Notes: generated from the sequence alone by a model not told the origin. 64,000 nucleotides of DNA from Paracoccaceae bacterium (GCA_009842205.1 VYFX01000001.1:1-64000); one strand, 5' to 3'. Shown: positions 55,566-64,000, counted from the first letter of the stretch. Made by a program: numbers and translations.

Positions 55566-56995
55566 TTTAGTCTTCGCTCCATTGAAATTTCCAATGGAAA
55601 GACCTTGGCAGGATTAAGCAACCAGTCAGGATCGAAAACATCCTTTACACGCATTTGAATTTCGAGATCCTGCCTAGAGAATTGGTTCGTCATCAAATCT
55701 CTTTTTTCTACCCCAACTCCATGTTCACCACTCAGGCATCCCCCCAAATCGACGCATAGATTCAGAATATCCGCTCCCAGACTTTCACACTTTTCCAGTT
55801 CACCTTCCTGGTTTGCATTGAAAAGGATCAACGGGTGAAGGTTTCCATCCCCTGCATGAAACACATTAGCTACGGCCAGACCGTATTTTTCGGAAAGAGA
55901 AGAAATGCCTTCCAGAACATCAGGTAGTCGGGATACGGGAATGGTTCCATCAAGACACATGTAATCGTTGATCCTTCCCATGGCACCGAAAGCAGATTTT
56001 CTTCCGAGCCAGATCAATTTGGATTCCTTGTCGGATTTGCTTTCCTTCATAGCGACGGGATTGTGTCGTGAAGCAATTACCTTTATCCTGTCGAGTTGTT
56101 CATCAATTTCCTTGGCTGACCCTTCCACTTCAACAATCAAAAGAGCTTCGACATCCGGATAGCCGGCACCGACAAAATCCTCACAGGCTCGGATACACAG
56201 GCGATCCATGAACTCAATAGCAACGGGTAGTATTCCTTCTCCAATAATGTCCGAAACGCAATTACCTGCTATGACATTGGAATCGAACCCCAACAATATC
56301 GGTCTTGCCCCTTCGGGCTTTGGTATGATTTTCAACACGGCTTCGGTAACAATGCCCAATTGTCCCTCGGAACCACATACGACACCCAACAAATCCAATC
56401 CTCCGGAATCAAGATACTCTCCACCCAATTCCATGATTGAACCGTCCATTAGAACTATCTTTACACCCAGCAGATTATTGGTGGTTACACCATATTTGAG
56501 ACAATGGGCACCTCCCGAGTTCATGGCAATATTGCCTGCAATGGTACACACAAGCTGACTTGAGGGGTCAGGAGCATAAAAAAAGCCTTCGTTTTCAACG
56601 GCTTCGGTAACCGAAAGGTTAGTTACACCAGTTTGAACCCTAACCATTCTGTTCTCAATATCCAGATCAAGTATGTTGTTTAATCTGGAGGTTCCTAAAA
56701 TCACACTGTCACTGGTTGGAAGTGCTCCTCCCGAAAGAGATGTCCCTGCACCCCTCGGTATAACAGGTACTTTCTCTTCGTGACAAATTTTCAGAATCTC
56801 GGAAACTTCCTCGGTGGTCCTGGGAAGCAAAACAGCCAATGGCGGGCACTTGTAGGCTGTCAGCCCGTCGCATTCGTAGGCTTTGGTCTCATAAGGATCA
56901 GATATGACCGAGTTCGGTGACAGTATCTGGTTGAAAAGACCTATTAATCTGTCCTTGTCATTGATAATCGAATTATTTGAAGATGGCATTTCCAT
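55562..56995 (-). CDS. glcD: Glycolate oxidase subunit GlcD
   Basis: The catalytic flavoprotein, 477 residues. VPVIPRGAGTSLSGGALP and NSGGAHCLKYGVTTNNLLGVKIVLMDG form the FAD site; FHAGDGNLHPLILF and LSGEHGVGVEKRD are the C-terminal signatures. It oxidises glycolate to glyoxylate, together with GlcE and GlcF encoded next to it. This allows use of algal glycolate, fitting a marine lifestyle (inference). Confidence 0.95.
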   Translation of the reverse strand: MEMPSSNNSIINDKDRLIGLFNQILSPNSVISDPYETKAYECDGLTAYKCPPLAVLLPRTTEEVSEILKICHEEKVPVIPRGAGTSLSGGALPTSDSVILGTSRLNNILDLDIENRMVRVQTGVTNLSVTEAVENEGFFYAPDPSSQLVCTIAGNIAMNSGGAHCLKYGVTTNNLLGVKIVLMDGSIMELGGEYLDSGGLDLLGVVCGSEGQLGIVTEAVLKIIPKPEGARPILLGFDSNVIAGNCVSDIIGEGILPVAIEFMDRLCIRACEDFVGAGYPDVEALLIVEVEGSAKEIDEQLDRIKVIASRHNPVAMKESKSDKESKLIWLGRKSAFGAMGRINDYMCLDGTIPVSRLPDVLEGISSLSEKYGLAVANVFHAGDGNLHPLILFNANQEGELEKCESLGADILNLCVDLGGCLSGEHGVGVEKRDLMTNQFSRQDLEIQMRVKDVFDPDWLLNPAKVFPLEISMERRLN

Positions 56996-57131
56996 CTTTG
57001 ACTACCTTGAATTGATATATTAGCCTAGAGGTTGAATACCCAACTGGTACTTTTACGAATACAACACCGAATTATAACCTTTTGGTTTACCTGGTATATA
57101 AAAATCAGCATAAGAATATGGAAATCCTGAA

Positions 57132-57953
57132 TCAACTTTTATTCATCAAATCCAGAAAATCAGAAAATTCATCATCTGAAATCCCTGCTGTTTCATCTTC
57201 CCCAGGAAAATTCCCTTCCTCAATTGCTTTTCGAAAAGCGATCAGGGCCTTGATCCTCTCATCGGCCAGTTGCTTCCTTAGCGTCATCAAATTGCCGAAA
57301 GCCCTAGCATGTCTCGGTGGGTTTTCGGAATCACCGCAGGCATCTTCCATAAAGAGGTAATCAACATCCCCGCCATTGCCAGAACCGAGGGACACGGTAA
57401 TCAAACCTGTCCTTTGAGAAATTTCCTTCATTATCCTTCCGGGAATGACTTCTGCCTCTACCAATACCCCTCCGGCATCTTCCAGCCTTTTGAAGTCCTG
57501 GAAAAGTTCATATGCTTCCATACCGGTTTTACCAACAGCACGCAATCCTCCCCTCCAGGTGGATTTACGGGGAACCAGTCCCAGATGCCCCATGACAGGT
57601 ATATCCTCCTTGGCCAGGGCTGAAACGATTTGCATGCTCCGTGCCGTCATGATTGCATCTGCACCAAGAGCAAGACACCGGAAGGCTTCACGCAGGATAT
57701 CGCTTTCGGTTGCAAAATCGGGAAGTCCGATTGAGGCCGTTAAAAATTGTGGCGTGTCGGCAGAGCGTACCAAACCTGTATTGACCGAATTGCAGATTAT
57801 CATGTCCAATCCTGCCTGATCTGCAGCGATAGCCTCCTCAGGAGTGTTGGCCGTGATTTGAGTCCATTTTTTCTGGCCCTTGTTTGCCTGCAAATCAGCA
57901 ATTGTCAACGTTCTGGTCGTCGGTTTTGCAGACCAGGTGTAAACTCTTTTCAA
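57132..57953 (-). CDS. PanB-like TIM-barrel enzyme
   Basis: A protein of about 273 residues resembling ketopantoate hydroxymethyltransferase: TTRTLTIADLQANKGQKKW at the start, GLDMIICNS, IPVMGHLGLVPRKSTWRGGLRAVGKT (PanB has HLGLTPQ..GGF.VQG) and LVEAEVIPGRIMKEI. The metal-site Asp of true PanB (VGDS) is replaced by CNS here, so the substrate may differ. I choose a TTG at 57953 with GGAG 9 bases upstream. It follows the inositol-type transporter by 115 bp, has no panC neighbour, and might serve sugar-acid catabolism rather than pantothenate synthesis. Confidence 0.7.
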   Translation of the reverse strand: MKRVYTWSAKPTTRTLTIADLQANKGQKKWTQITANTPEEAIAADQAGLDMIICNSVNTGLVRSADTPQFLTASIGLPDFATESDILREAFRCLALGADAIMTARSMQIVSALAKEDIPVMGHLGLVPRKSTWRGGLRAVGKTGMEAYELFQDFKRLEDAGGVLVEAEVIPGRIMKEISQRTGLITVSLGSGNGGDVDYLFMEDACGDSENPPRHARAFGNLMTLRKQLADERIKALIAFRKAIEEGNFPGEDETAGISDDEFSDFLDLMNKS

Positions 57954-58037
57954 TGTATTATTCTCCACATAGATTAAATCAGCCAATAACAAAATCTACT
58001 GTGATAGGAGAAACCAAAGGCACTACTTTACAAGAGG

Positions 58038-58058
58038 TTCAATATTTTCAGTATTGAA
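58038..58058. repeat. Perfect inverted repeat before the PanB-like gene
   Basis: TTCAATA (58038-58044) and TATTGAA (58052-58058) form a 7-bp inverted repeat with a 7-base centre, a plausible operator. In the minus direction the T run precedes it, so it is not an intrinsic terminator. Confidence 0.35.
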
Positions 58059-58067
58059 AAAACGGGG

Positions 58068-58859
58068 TTATATCTTTCCCAATTCCATTTCCAGATCAGC
58101 CATTTCAGCTCCTCCGGCCATCAGTCTTCGAATGTCATCACCATCCAAACTCTCCCTGGTACCCGAACCTATTACTTCGCCTAGCGAAAGGAAGGTATAG
58201 CGATCGGCAATAAGCTTGGAATGGATTTCATTATGGGTTATGAAAATTATGGCAATATTCCCGAGAGCCCTGACTCGCTTGATTGTTTTCAGAACTTCCA
58301 TCTGCTGTTTTTGACCCAGGGCCGAGGTTGGTTCGTCCAGAATAAGGATTTTGGCACCAAAATAAATGGCCCGGGCAATCGCCAGGGTCTGCCGCTGTCC
58401 TCCCGACATGGTGCCTACGGCCTGATGGGGATCGGAAATATCAATTCCAATTTTGATCATTTCATCATGGGTAATAATATCCATTTCCTGCAATTTCATC
58501 ATGCCAAAGGGCGCGGGTCCCTTAAAAATCTCCCGGCCCATGAAAAAATTGCGGGATACTGACATCAGCTGATTCAGGGCCAAATCCTGATAAACCGTTC
58601 CAATCCCAGCTGCCGATGCATCCCTTGGAGATCGGAAGACAACCGTTTTTCCTTCGACTATGATTTCACCGGCACTCGGTTGATGGACACCTGACAGGAT
58701 TTTGATGAGAGTTGATTTACCAGCACCGTTATCACCGAGAAGTGCATGTACTTCGCCTGGATAGATATCCATGTCAACCCCATTCAGGGCTACAAAAGGG
58801 CCGAATTTCTTGGCGATACCCCTAAGTTTAACCAAAGGCTCTGTAGCTGTCTCGGCCAT
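58068..58859 (-). CDS. Sugar/polyol ABC transporter ATPase, single-domain
   Basis: A 263-residue ATPase of the ribose/inositol (CUT2) class: Walker A GDNGAGKST, signature MSGGQRQT, Walker B ILILDEPTSAL, and switch His in IFITHNEIHS. CUT2 ATPases usually have two fused domains (about 500 residues); this has one, like FrcA of the fructose system, so it should work as a homodimer. It lies 1 bp after the permease gene. Context suggests myo-inositol or a derivative as substrate. Confidence 0.92.
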   Translation of the reverse strand: MAETATEPLVKLRGIAKKFGPFVALNGVDMDIYPGEVHALLGDNGAGKSTLIKILSGVHQPSAGEIIVEGKTVVFRSPRDASAAGIGTVYQDLALNQLMSVSRNFFMGREIFKGPAPFGMMKLQEMDIITHDEMIKIGIDISDPHQAVGTMSGGQRQTLAIARAIYFGAKILILDEPTSALGQKQQMEVLKTIKRVRALGNIAIIFITHNEIHSKLIADRYTFLSLGEVIGSGTRESLDGDDIRRLMAGGAEMADLEMELGKI

Positions 58860-58860
58860 G

Positions 58861-59982
58861 TCAAATACCTCCAGTTATCCTTTTACGTATGTTTTCATTC
58901 GCAAAGGCGGCAATCAACAGCACCGTACCCAGAAATACCCTATAATACGAACCGTCAATCCAGGAAATGTAAAATACGGAGTTCTGGACCAAACCAAAAA
59001 TTACTGCCCCGAATATTACCCCAACGATGGATCCAAATCCACCTGTCATAACGGTACCACCAACCACCGCGGCAGCAATCGCTTCAAGTTCCTTGAGGTT
59101 TCCCTTGGCAGCATCAGCCGTATTGGTATCAAAAACCTGACAGGCTGCGAAAATGGTTGCGCAAAAGGCTGTAAACATGAACAGGCCGATCTTTACCTGA
59201 TTCACAGGAACACCATTGGCTCGGGCACTTTCCTTGTTGTCTCCGGTAGCATAAATCCAGTTTCCAAGTTGTGTTCGGGAAAGAACTATATAGGTAATTA
59301 TGGCAATACATATCCACCAAGCCACTTTTGCATCCAAACCGATAACCCACTGGTTGCCAAGGCGGTTCAGGTTGTATCCCATTTCATAAAGCAGGGTGAA
59401 TGCCCATTTGAAGGTTTCACCTCCGAACAGGTAGGCAAAGAAATCGGTTTCCTTGAAATCAGGCAACCCGGATATCTGGGTTGAACCTTCATTGAATTCA
59501 CGAAAACTGACCTCCGTCAAACCCCGTAGAATAAATAGAAATGCCAGGGTTACAATAAAGGATGATAACCCCGAACGAACAACAATATTGCCAATTATCC
59601 ACCCAATGAACAGAGTCATGCACAGGGTCAGGGTAAAAGCCATAAAAGGGCTTGCTTCCCCTAGTCCGAAGGGTAACCCCCATTTCAACATCATGGCCAT
59701 CGACATGCCGGCAAAACCGATCATGGAACCGATGGAAAGGTCAAATTCTCCGGCTATCATGAGCAGACAGGCACCTATGGCTATGATCCCCAACTGGGAA
59801 ATGATCGAAAGGTTGTTTTTTATTCCCAGGGGGTTAAAAACCACATCGCCGGCAACGATGGCCAACAAAAGCAGGATAACCACCATTCCGGAGAAGGCAC
59901 CGATTTCCGGTCTTCGAATAAACTTCCTGAATGCACCCTGGTTGACTTGTCTGTCCGATTCTATTCTTTCTGCTTGCATCAC
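58861..59982 (-). CDS. Sugar/polyol ABC transporter permease
   Basis: A 373-residue CUT2 permease (RbsC/IatP-like) with about ten membrane helices. Family stretches: CLLMIAGEFDLSIGSMIGFAGM, NIVVRSGLSSFIVTLAFLFILRGLT, and ARANGVPVNQVKIGLF, and GTVMTGGFGSIVGVIFGA. An insertion of about 40 residues occurs in the periplasmic loop near 165-210. It pairs with the ATPase and binding protein on either side. Confidence 0.93.
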   Translation of the reverse strand: MMQAERIESDRQVNQGAFRKFIRRPEIGAFSGMVVILLLLAIVAGDVVFNPLGIKNNLSIISQLGIIAIGACLLMIAGEFDLSIGSMIGFAGMSMAMMLKWGLPFGLGEASPFMAFTLTLCMTLFIGWIIGNIVVRSGLSSFIVTLAFLFILRGLTEVSFREFNEGSTQISGLPDFKETDFFAYLFGGETFKWAFTLLYEMGYNLNRLGNQWVIGLDAKVAWWICIAIITYIVLSRTQLGNWIYATGDNKESARANGVPVNQVKIGLFMFTAFCATIFAACQVFDTNTADAAKGNLKELEAIAAAVVGGTVMTGGFGSIVGVIFGAVIFGLVQNSVFYISWIDGSYYRVFLGTVLLIAAFANENIRKRITGGI

Positions 59983-60031
59983 TTTGCTCTTAAAATCATT
60001 GAGCCCTCAAAGGCTATATTTCTCTTAAGAC

Positions 60032-60058
60032 GAGGAAAGGGACTTGTTCCCTTTCCTC
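60032..60058 (-). repeat. Stem-loop between binding protein and permease genes
   Basis: GAGGAAAGGGA (60032-60042) and TCCCTTTCCTC (60048-60058) form a perfect 11-bp stem with a 5-base loop, 31 bp after the binding-protein stop on the minus strand. No T run follows in that direction. It likely stabilises the binding-protein mRNA, as the stem-loop at 44459-44484 may do in the other ABC operon. Confidence 0.65.
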
Positions 60059-60088
60059 AGATTCTTATGCGATAAAGTATGGAAATAC

Positions 60089-61000
60089 TTATCTATTTAC
60101 GCCAGCCTGGGCTTCGACTGCTGCTGCGTTGGAAGCATCAACAAAACCGGGGCCGGATGGGATATTGCTACCAGGCAACATTCCTGCGTTTGTGTTGTAA
60201 AGATGCAGGACAACAATTGGCATGTAACCTTGCAGTCTTTGCTGCTGGTCAATGGTGAAGGAAGCCTTGCCATCCTTGATCAGGTTGATGACACCCGGGG
60301 TCATATCAAAACAAGCCAGATGAATTTCGGCACCGATTTCATCCACTGCTTCGGCAGCTGCTTCACAAACATGAGGTCCAATGGCCAAAAGAGCATCAAT
60401 TGATGGATCTGCTTGCAGCGCGGCGGCGGTTCTGGTTTTGATTTGTGCCACGTCATTTGAAACATCAATCATGTTCAGTTCCTTGCCCATGGCATCAAAA
60501 TAACCGGTGCAACGATCTACCAGAGCTGTATTGAATGCTTCCTGATTAAGACAAAGTCCGTTGGTTACACCCTCGGCCATGGCTCTTTCACCAGCCTTTT
60601 CACCAGCAAGGCGCTCAGGTTGTCCGACATGCATGATTGCACCCACATCCTTGGATGATTCCAAACCTGAATTGATGGTTACAACAGGAATACCAGCATC
60701 TGCAGCGGCCCTGATGGCATTACCCAGAGCGGCTGGGTCAGGCAGGGAAACAACCAATCCATCAGGATTTGTTGCAACAGCAGATTCGATCAACTTGGCC
60801 ATATCGGCCATATCCCCACTGGCGGCAAATCGATATTCAAATTCTACACCCAATGCTTCAGCGGCATCTCTTCCACCTTTTTCAACAACAGGCCAAAACG
60901 GGTCTGTTCCCTGGGTATGAGTAACCATAATGTACTTTTCTGCCATTGCAGAACCTGCAAAAAGCATCAAAGCAGCAAATGAGAGAATGATTTTTTTCAT
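60089..61000 (-). CDS. Sugar/polyol ABC transporter substrate-binding protein
   Basis: A periplasmic protein of about 303 residues of the RbsB/IbpA-inositol family. A Sec signal peptide (MKKIILSFAALMLFAGSAMA) is cleaved before EKYIMVTHTQGTDPFWP. AATNPDGLVVSLPDPAALGNAIRAA and GIPVVTINSG are typical of CUT2 binding proteins. The ATG at 61000 follows GGAGG; the in-frame ATG at 61045 adds a non-signal stretch. A good promoter lies at 61066-61094, so the transporter is transcribed separately from the iol genes. Confidence 0.93.
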   Translation of the reverse strand: MKKIILSFAALMLFAGSAMAEKYIMVTHTQGTDPFWPVVEKGGRDAAEALGVEFEYRFAASGDMADMAKLIESAVATNPDGLVVSLPDPAALGNAIRAAADAGIPVVTINSGLESSKDVGAIMHVGQPERLAGEKAGERAMAEGVTNGLCLNQEAFNTALVDRCTGYFDAMGKELNMIDVSNDVAQIKTRTAAALQADPSIDALLAIGPHVCEAAAEAVDEIGAEIHLACFDMTPGVINLIKDGKASFTIDQQQRLQGYMPIVVLHLYNTNAGMLPGSNIPSGPGFVDASNAAAVEAQAGVNR

Positions 61001-61065
61001 TTTTCCTCCAAAAAAATAAATTACGTGTTCAGTCTTGATGACCAAACTTCAAATTACTGGAGGGT

Positions 61066-61094
61066 TATATAAAGAATTTACCCTGATTCCACAA
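61066..61094 (-). promoter_or_regulatory. Promoter of the sugar/polyol ABC transporter
   Basis: On the minus strand TTGTGG (61094-61089), a 17-base spacer and TATATA (61071-61066). Transcription should begin near 61060, leaving a leader of about 60 bases before the ATG at 61000. Confidence 0.5.
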
Positions 61095-61183
61095 TAGGTT
61101 GGGGGCTTGTAAAAGAAGCCTTAATTGTGAATATCAGATATTCTCCGACAATAAAACCAAACTTCCCTAGGTAACATTCATGC

Positions 61184-61996
61184 CTAAGCGAGCGGTTCCC
61201 CAGAACTTTGAGGAGAATCGTATGCACCCCAAATGGATTGATCGAAATTAATGACTGACCCGGTCATTAAGCCGGCATCATCAGATACCATAAAGGAAAC
61301 TGCCCGGGCAACCTCCTTTGGATCAATCAACCGCCCAACTGGTAATTTCTTCGAGGCTTCTTCGAGCCATCCGTCATCGGCACCATGGTATTTTCGTTGG
61401 ATGACATCTTCACCATCGGAAGACATCCAGCCGATATTCAACTGGTTGACCCTGATTTGATTGTGAAGCAGGGAGTAGGCAGCATTTCTGGTCAGAGTGG
61501 CAAGTGCACCCTTTGAGGAACAATAGGCAATTATAAATGGTTGACCGGCATGGGCTGACATTGATCCGATATTGACAATGGCCCCTTTGATTCCATCCTG
61601 AATCATTAGCTTGACCGTTTCCTGCATCAGAAAAAATGGCCCTCGGACATTAACGGCAAACATCTGGTCAAATAGTTCCGGTGAAGTATCCAGCAAATTT
61701 CCCCGATCGGTAATGGCTGCGGCATTAACCAGAATATCAATGCGACCAAACTCCCGTTCGGCAAATTTGACAATGTTGCGACAATCCTCGACGCAACCCA
61801 GATCACCCTTGATAAATTTGGTTGGTACCCCCGTTTGTTCTGTAATTTCCTGCGCAACTTCCATGCCCTGGCTCTCGCGCCGACCACATGTAACCAGCCC
61901 GGTCACACCACTTTCGGCAAACCTTTGAGCGATAGCCTTACCTAGACCTTGAGTACTTCCGGTTACTATTGCGATTTTGTCATCCAATCGGTTCAT
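61184..61996 (-). CDS. SDR-family oxidoreductase in the inositol cluster
   Basis: A short-chain dehydrogenase of about 270 residues: cofactor loop TGSTQGLGKAIA, NAA motif in LVNAAAI, catalytic Ser in VNIGSMSAHAG and the Tyr-Lys pair in AYCSSKGAL. It overlaps the end of iolE by 17 bp, so it belongs to the same operon. An NAD-dependent polyol or inositol-derivative dehydrogenase is likely; the usual inositol 2-dehydrogenase IolG is a Gfo/Idh protein and is not seen here. The ATG at 61996 follows GGGAGG; another ATG lies one codon earlier. Confidence 0.87.
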   Translation of the reverse strand: MNRLDDKIAIVTGSTQGLGKAIAQRFAESGVTGLVTCGRRESQGMEVAQEITEQTGVPTKFIKGDLGCVEDCRNIVKFAEREFGRIDILVNAAAITDRGNLLDTSPELFDQMFAVNVRGPFFLMQETVKLMIQDGIKGAIVNIGSMSAHAGQPFIIAYCSSKGALATLTRNAAYSLLHNQIRVNQLNIGWMSSDGEDVIQRKYHGADDGWLEEASKKLPVGRLIDPKEVARAVSFMVSDDAGLMTGSVINFDQSIWGAYDSPQSSGEPLA

Positions 61997-62906
61997 CATT
62001 CCTCCCAATCAGCTTATATCCTTCTTTTAGGACAATCGGTTTGAGTGTTCCATATCCAATTTGTGCATATTCGTAAGGAGGAGCCTTGACTGGATCCTGT
62101 TCGGCCTCGACAACAAACCAGCCCTCATAACCTGCATCGGCAAGCCGATGTATAATTTCACTAAAATTCAGTGATCCATCCCCGGGTACAGTAAAGACCC
62201 CTTTCAATACGGCATCAAGGAAACTGTCTCTTGTCCAATCAAGTGAATCAAGTACGTTTTTTCTTACATCCTTGGTATGAACATGCCGGATTCTTTCAAC
62301 ATGATTGTCAATGACTTCAAAATTATCCCCGCCAGAAAAAGCCATATGCCCGGGATCAAACAATAATTCGACTGCTTCCCCCGTGTAATTCATCAACATG
62401 TTCAATTCGGTCTGGGTTTCAATTGCCGTTCCCATATGATGATGGAAAGCCATGGACATACCCTCTTCCCGACACCACTCGCAAAAGATCGTCAATTTTC
62501 TGCCATAGTCTCGAATTTGATTTTCATCAAGTTTGATTTTTCGAGCAAGGGGTACTGATTGGATATTTTGGATTGTATGAGCAGTTTCACCATAAACCAT
62601 GCAAGGAGCGTTTAAATCCTTGAACAGTTTCAATTGTTCGGCAACTTTTTCTTTCTCTTCACTCAAGTCCGTAACCAGAAGCGTTCCTGAATACCATCCT
62701 CCACAAAGATCAAGGTCATATTGATCAAGTATCGGTCCCAACTCATCACTGGTTGATGGAAACTTGCCACCTGTTTCGACGCCCGTAAATCCAGCATTTG
62801 CGGCATCATTCAAGCAGGTTTCCAAAGGTGTATCACCACCTAATTCCGGTAGGTCATCATTTGACCAGGCAATGGGGGCTATCCCCAATCGGGCAAACAC
62901 GGTCAA
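61980..62906 (-). CDS. iolE: Inosose dehydratase (IolE)
   Basis: Dehydrates 2-keto-myo-inositol to the diketone that feeds IolD. The 308-residue AP-endonuclease-2 TIM barrel begins with LGIAPIAWSNDDLPELGGDTPLE, highly characteristic of IolE, and has GVETGGKFP, FHHHMGTAIET, LLFDPGHMAFSGG, HVHTKDVR and WFVVEAEQDP with metal and catalytic residues. It overlaps iolD by 4 bp and the SDR gene by 17 bp. Confidence 0.95.
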   Translation of the reverse strand: MTVFARLGIAPIAWSNDDLPELGGDTPLETCLNDAANAGFTGVETGGKFPSTSDELGPILDQYDLDLCGGWYSGTLLVTDLSEEKEKVAEQLKLFKDLNAPCMVYGETAHTIQNIQSVPLARKIKLDENQIRDYGRKLTIFCEWCREEGMSMAFHHHMGTAIETQTELNMLMNYTGEAVELLFDPGHMAFSGGDNFEVIDNHVERIRHVHTKDVRKNVLDSLDWTRDSFLDAVLKGVFTVPGDGSLNFSEIIHRLADAGYEGWFVVEAEQDPVKAPPYEYAQIGYGTLKPIVLKEGYKLIGRNDEPIG

Positions 62907-64000
62907 ACCCCAATTCTTTGCTTGCTTCTGATGTTTTCCTGCTCTTGTCGAGCCGCTTGGACATCAGGACTATCACTTACCTCTGGGACTCCCAGATCCC
63001 AGTGCGCGTCTCCAGGTGTCCACTGGTAGGCATCGGTCTTGATGCTAATAACAGTCGTCCGGTCCGTTGTTCTTGCCCAATCAAGGGCATTTTGCAAGTC
63101 GCCAAGCCCATTCACTGTTCGGGCAAGTGCACCCATGGATTCAGCATGCTTGGCAAAATCCACGTAAAAGGGTTCCACCACCTTGCAGTCCTCAATCTGG
63201 TTATTGAAGGATTTTCCACCTTTGAAGTTCTGAAGCCTGTTGATAACCGCAAACCCACCATTGTCACAAACAACAACAATCATTTTATGACCGGTCAAAA
63301 CTGATGAATATATATCCGAATTCATCATCAGGTAGGACCCATCTCCTACCATTACGATAGGGATAGCATCATCTTCTAGTGCCATCGCCGTACCCCAACC
63401 GCCAGCAACTTCATATCCCATGCAGGAATAACCGAATTCGCAATCAAAGGTATTAGGTGACTTCACACGCCATCCCTTGGACACTTCACCAGGCAAGCCA
63501 CCTGCGGCAGTAATCATTCGATCATTCTCTCCGGCAAAATTGTTGACCATACCTACAACTTGGGCATATGTGGGGACAGGTGCATTGGTGGGTTTCTGCA
63601 ATTTGTCCAAAAGATCATTCCAATCTGAGAACTCCTGCTTGCCCCTGGATAACCACCCTTCCTGTGACTGCCAGTCACCAAGGGAGGATTCTATCTCATC
63701 CAAAGCTTCCCTGGCATCACCGATGACTGGCAATGCCTGATGTTTATTGGCATCCCATCTTGCAGTATTTACAGCAAGGAATTTAGTGGTTCTATTGAAA
63801 ACAGTCCAAGATCCCGTTGTGAAATCCTGTAATCGGGTACCAACTGCAATCACAAGGTCGGCTTCGGATGCGACATTGTTGGCTGAACTTGAACCTATGA
63901 CACCAATGGGACCGATATGGGCTGGATGATCATGAGTAAAGGTACCCTTGCCCGCGATTGTTTCAGCTACTGGTATACCCCTGTTTATTGCCAAGGCTTC
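62903..64000 (-). CDS. iolD: 3D-(3,5/4)-trihydroxycyclohexane-1,2-dione hydrolase (IolD), C-terminal part
   Basis: The last 365 residues of a thiamine-diphosphate enzyme that opens the ring of the inositol-derived diketone. The 5' part lies beyond the window edge. Visible are GIPVAETIAGKGTF, AVGTRLQDFTTGSWTVF from the middle domain and the ThDP-binding GDGSYLMMNSDIY segment in the C-terminal domain (the GDG motif), after GYEVAGGWGTAMAL. DAYQWTPGDAHWDLGVPEVS near the end is typical of IolD. Confidence 0.94.
   Translation of the reverse strand, partial: EALAINRGIPVAETIAGKGTFTHDHPAHIGPIGVIGSSSANNVASEADLVIAVGTRLQDFTTGSWTVFNRTTKFLAVNTARWDANKHQALPVIGDAREALDEIESSLGDWQSQEGWLSRGKQEFSDWNDLLDKLQKPTNAPVPTYAQVVGMVNNFAGENDRMITAAGGLPGEVSKGWRVKSPNTFDCEFGYSCMGYEVAGGWGTAMALEDDAIPIVMVGDGSYLMMNSDIYSSVLTGHKMIVVVCDNGGFAVINRLQNFKGGKSFNNQIEDCKVVEPFYVDFAKHAESMGALARTVNGLGDLQNALDWARTTDRTTVISIKTDAYQWTPGDAHWDLGVPEVSDSPDVQAARQEQENIRSKQRIGV

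Noticed and set aside
58038-58058. Intrinsic terminator after the sugar ABC transporter ATPase
   Set aside because: The stem is AT-rich and its T run precedes it in the direction of transcription, so it reads better as an operator.
1-64000. tRNA, rRNA, CRISPR arrays, insertion sequences, integrases or attachment sites
   Set aside because: Reading both strands showed no convincing cloverleaf, spaced repeat array, transposase or flanking direct repeats.

Overview
The window looks like the chromosome of a free-living, probably marine alphaproteobacterium of moderate-to-low GC (my estimate is low-to-mid forties percent). The main reason is the minus-strand block ctaC-ctaB-coxF-ctaG-ctaE-surf1 ... 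thrC-M16 peptidase-GNAT (about 23.97-33.79 kb), a gene order I know from Alphaproteobacteria. The mce-DUF1467 pair, glcDEF, heterotetrameric-type sarcosine oxidase subunits and an iol cluster fit this. I see no IS element, integrase, CRISPR array, rRNA or tRNA.

Layout. 0.1-7.5 kb, plus strand: MTA phosphorylase and a DMT exporter, then a one-carbon/methylamine operon (a dimethylglycine/sarcosine dehydrogenase-type FAD-GcvT protein, an MttB-superfamily methyltransferase without pyrrolysine, and sarcosine oxidase beta and delta subunits with no alpha or gamma). 7.6-10.2 kb, minus: an NYN-domain protein behind a promoter-terminator leader, and a HipBA toxin-antitoxin pair with four regularly spaced operators. 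10.2-20.5 kb, minus: a respiratory nitrate reductase operon, fused narK1-narK2, narG, narH, narJ, narI, then a parvulin. 20.8-24.0 kb: a beta-hydroxyacid dehydrogenase, a TIM-barrel isomerase and a GlcD-like flavoprotein. 24-33.8 kb, minus: the cytochrome aa3/thrC block, interrupted by an unusual AAA ATPase with ankyrin repeats; ThrC carries an extra N-terminal domain. 33.9-41.1 kb: tldD, a VOC protein, an agmatinase-family ureohydrolase, topA, mce, DUF1467 and a NUDIX hydrolase.

41.3-50.7 kb is a catabolic island: a SelA-like PLP enzyme diverges from a dipeptide-type ABC transporter (five subunits), an EF_0837-type amidohydrolase and a RidA, with an IclR regulator at the end. The logic suggests import, deacylation/hydrolysis and PLP-dependent elimination of an acylated amino compound, with RidA clearing the enamine. 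50.8-57.0 kb holds a succinate-semialdehyde dehydrogenase, a small heat-shock protein with a sigma-32-type promoter and a ROSE-like RNA thermometer, and glcDEF. 57.1-64.0 kb, minus, is an inositol-type cluster: iolD (cut by the window edge), iolE, an SDR, a ribose/inositol-type ABC transporter, and a PanB-like TIM-barrel enzyme.

The most unusual items are the AAA-ankyrin ATPase inserted in the cta/thrC block with a translationally coupled 20-codon ORF, the extra domain fused to threonine synthase, the four-operator HipBA promoter, the NYN attenuator-like leader, the probable ATT start codon of the dipeptide permease, and the sox operon without alpha and gamma subunits. All calls come from reading the sequence; no database search was run.
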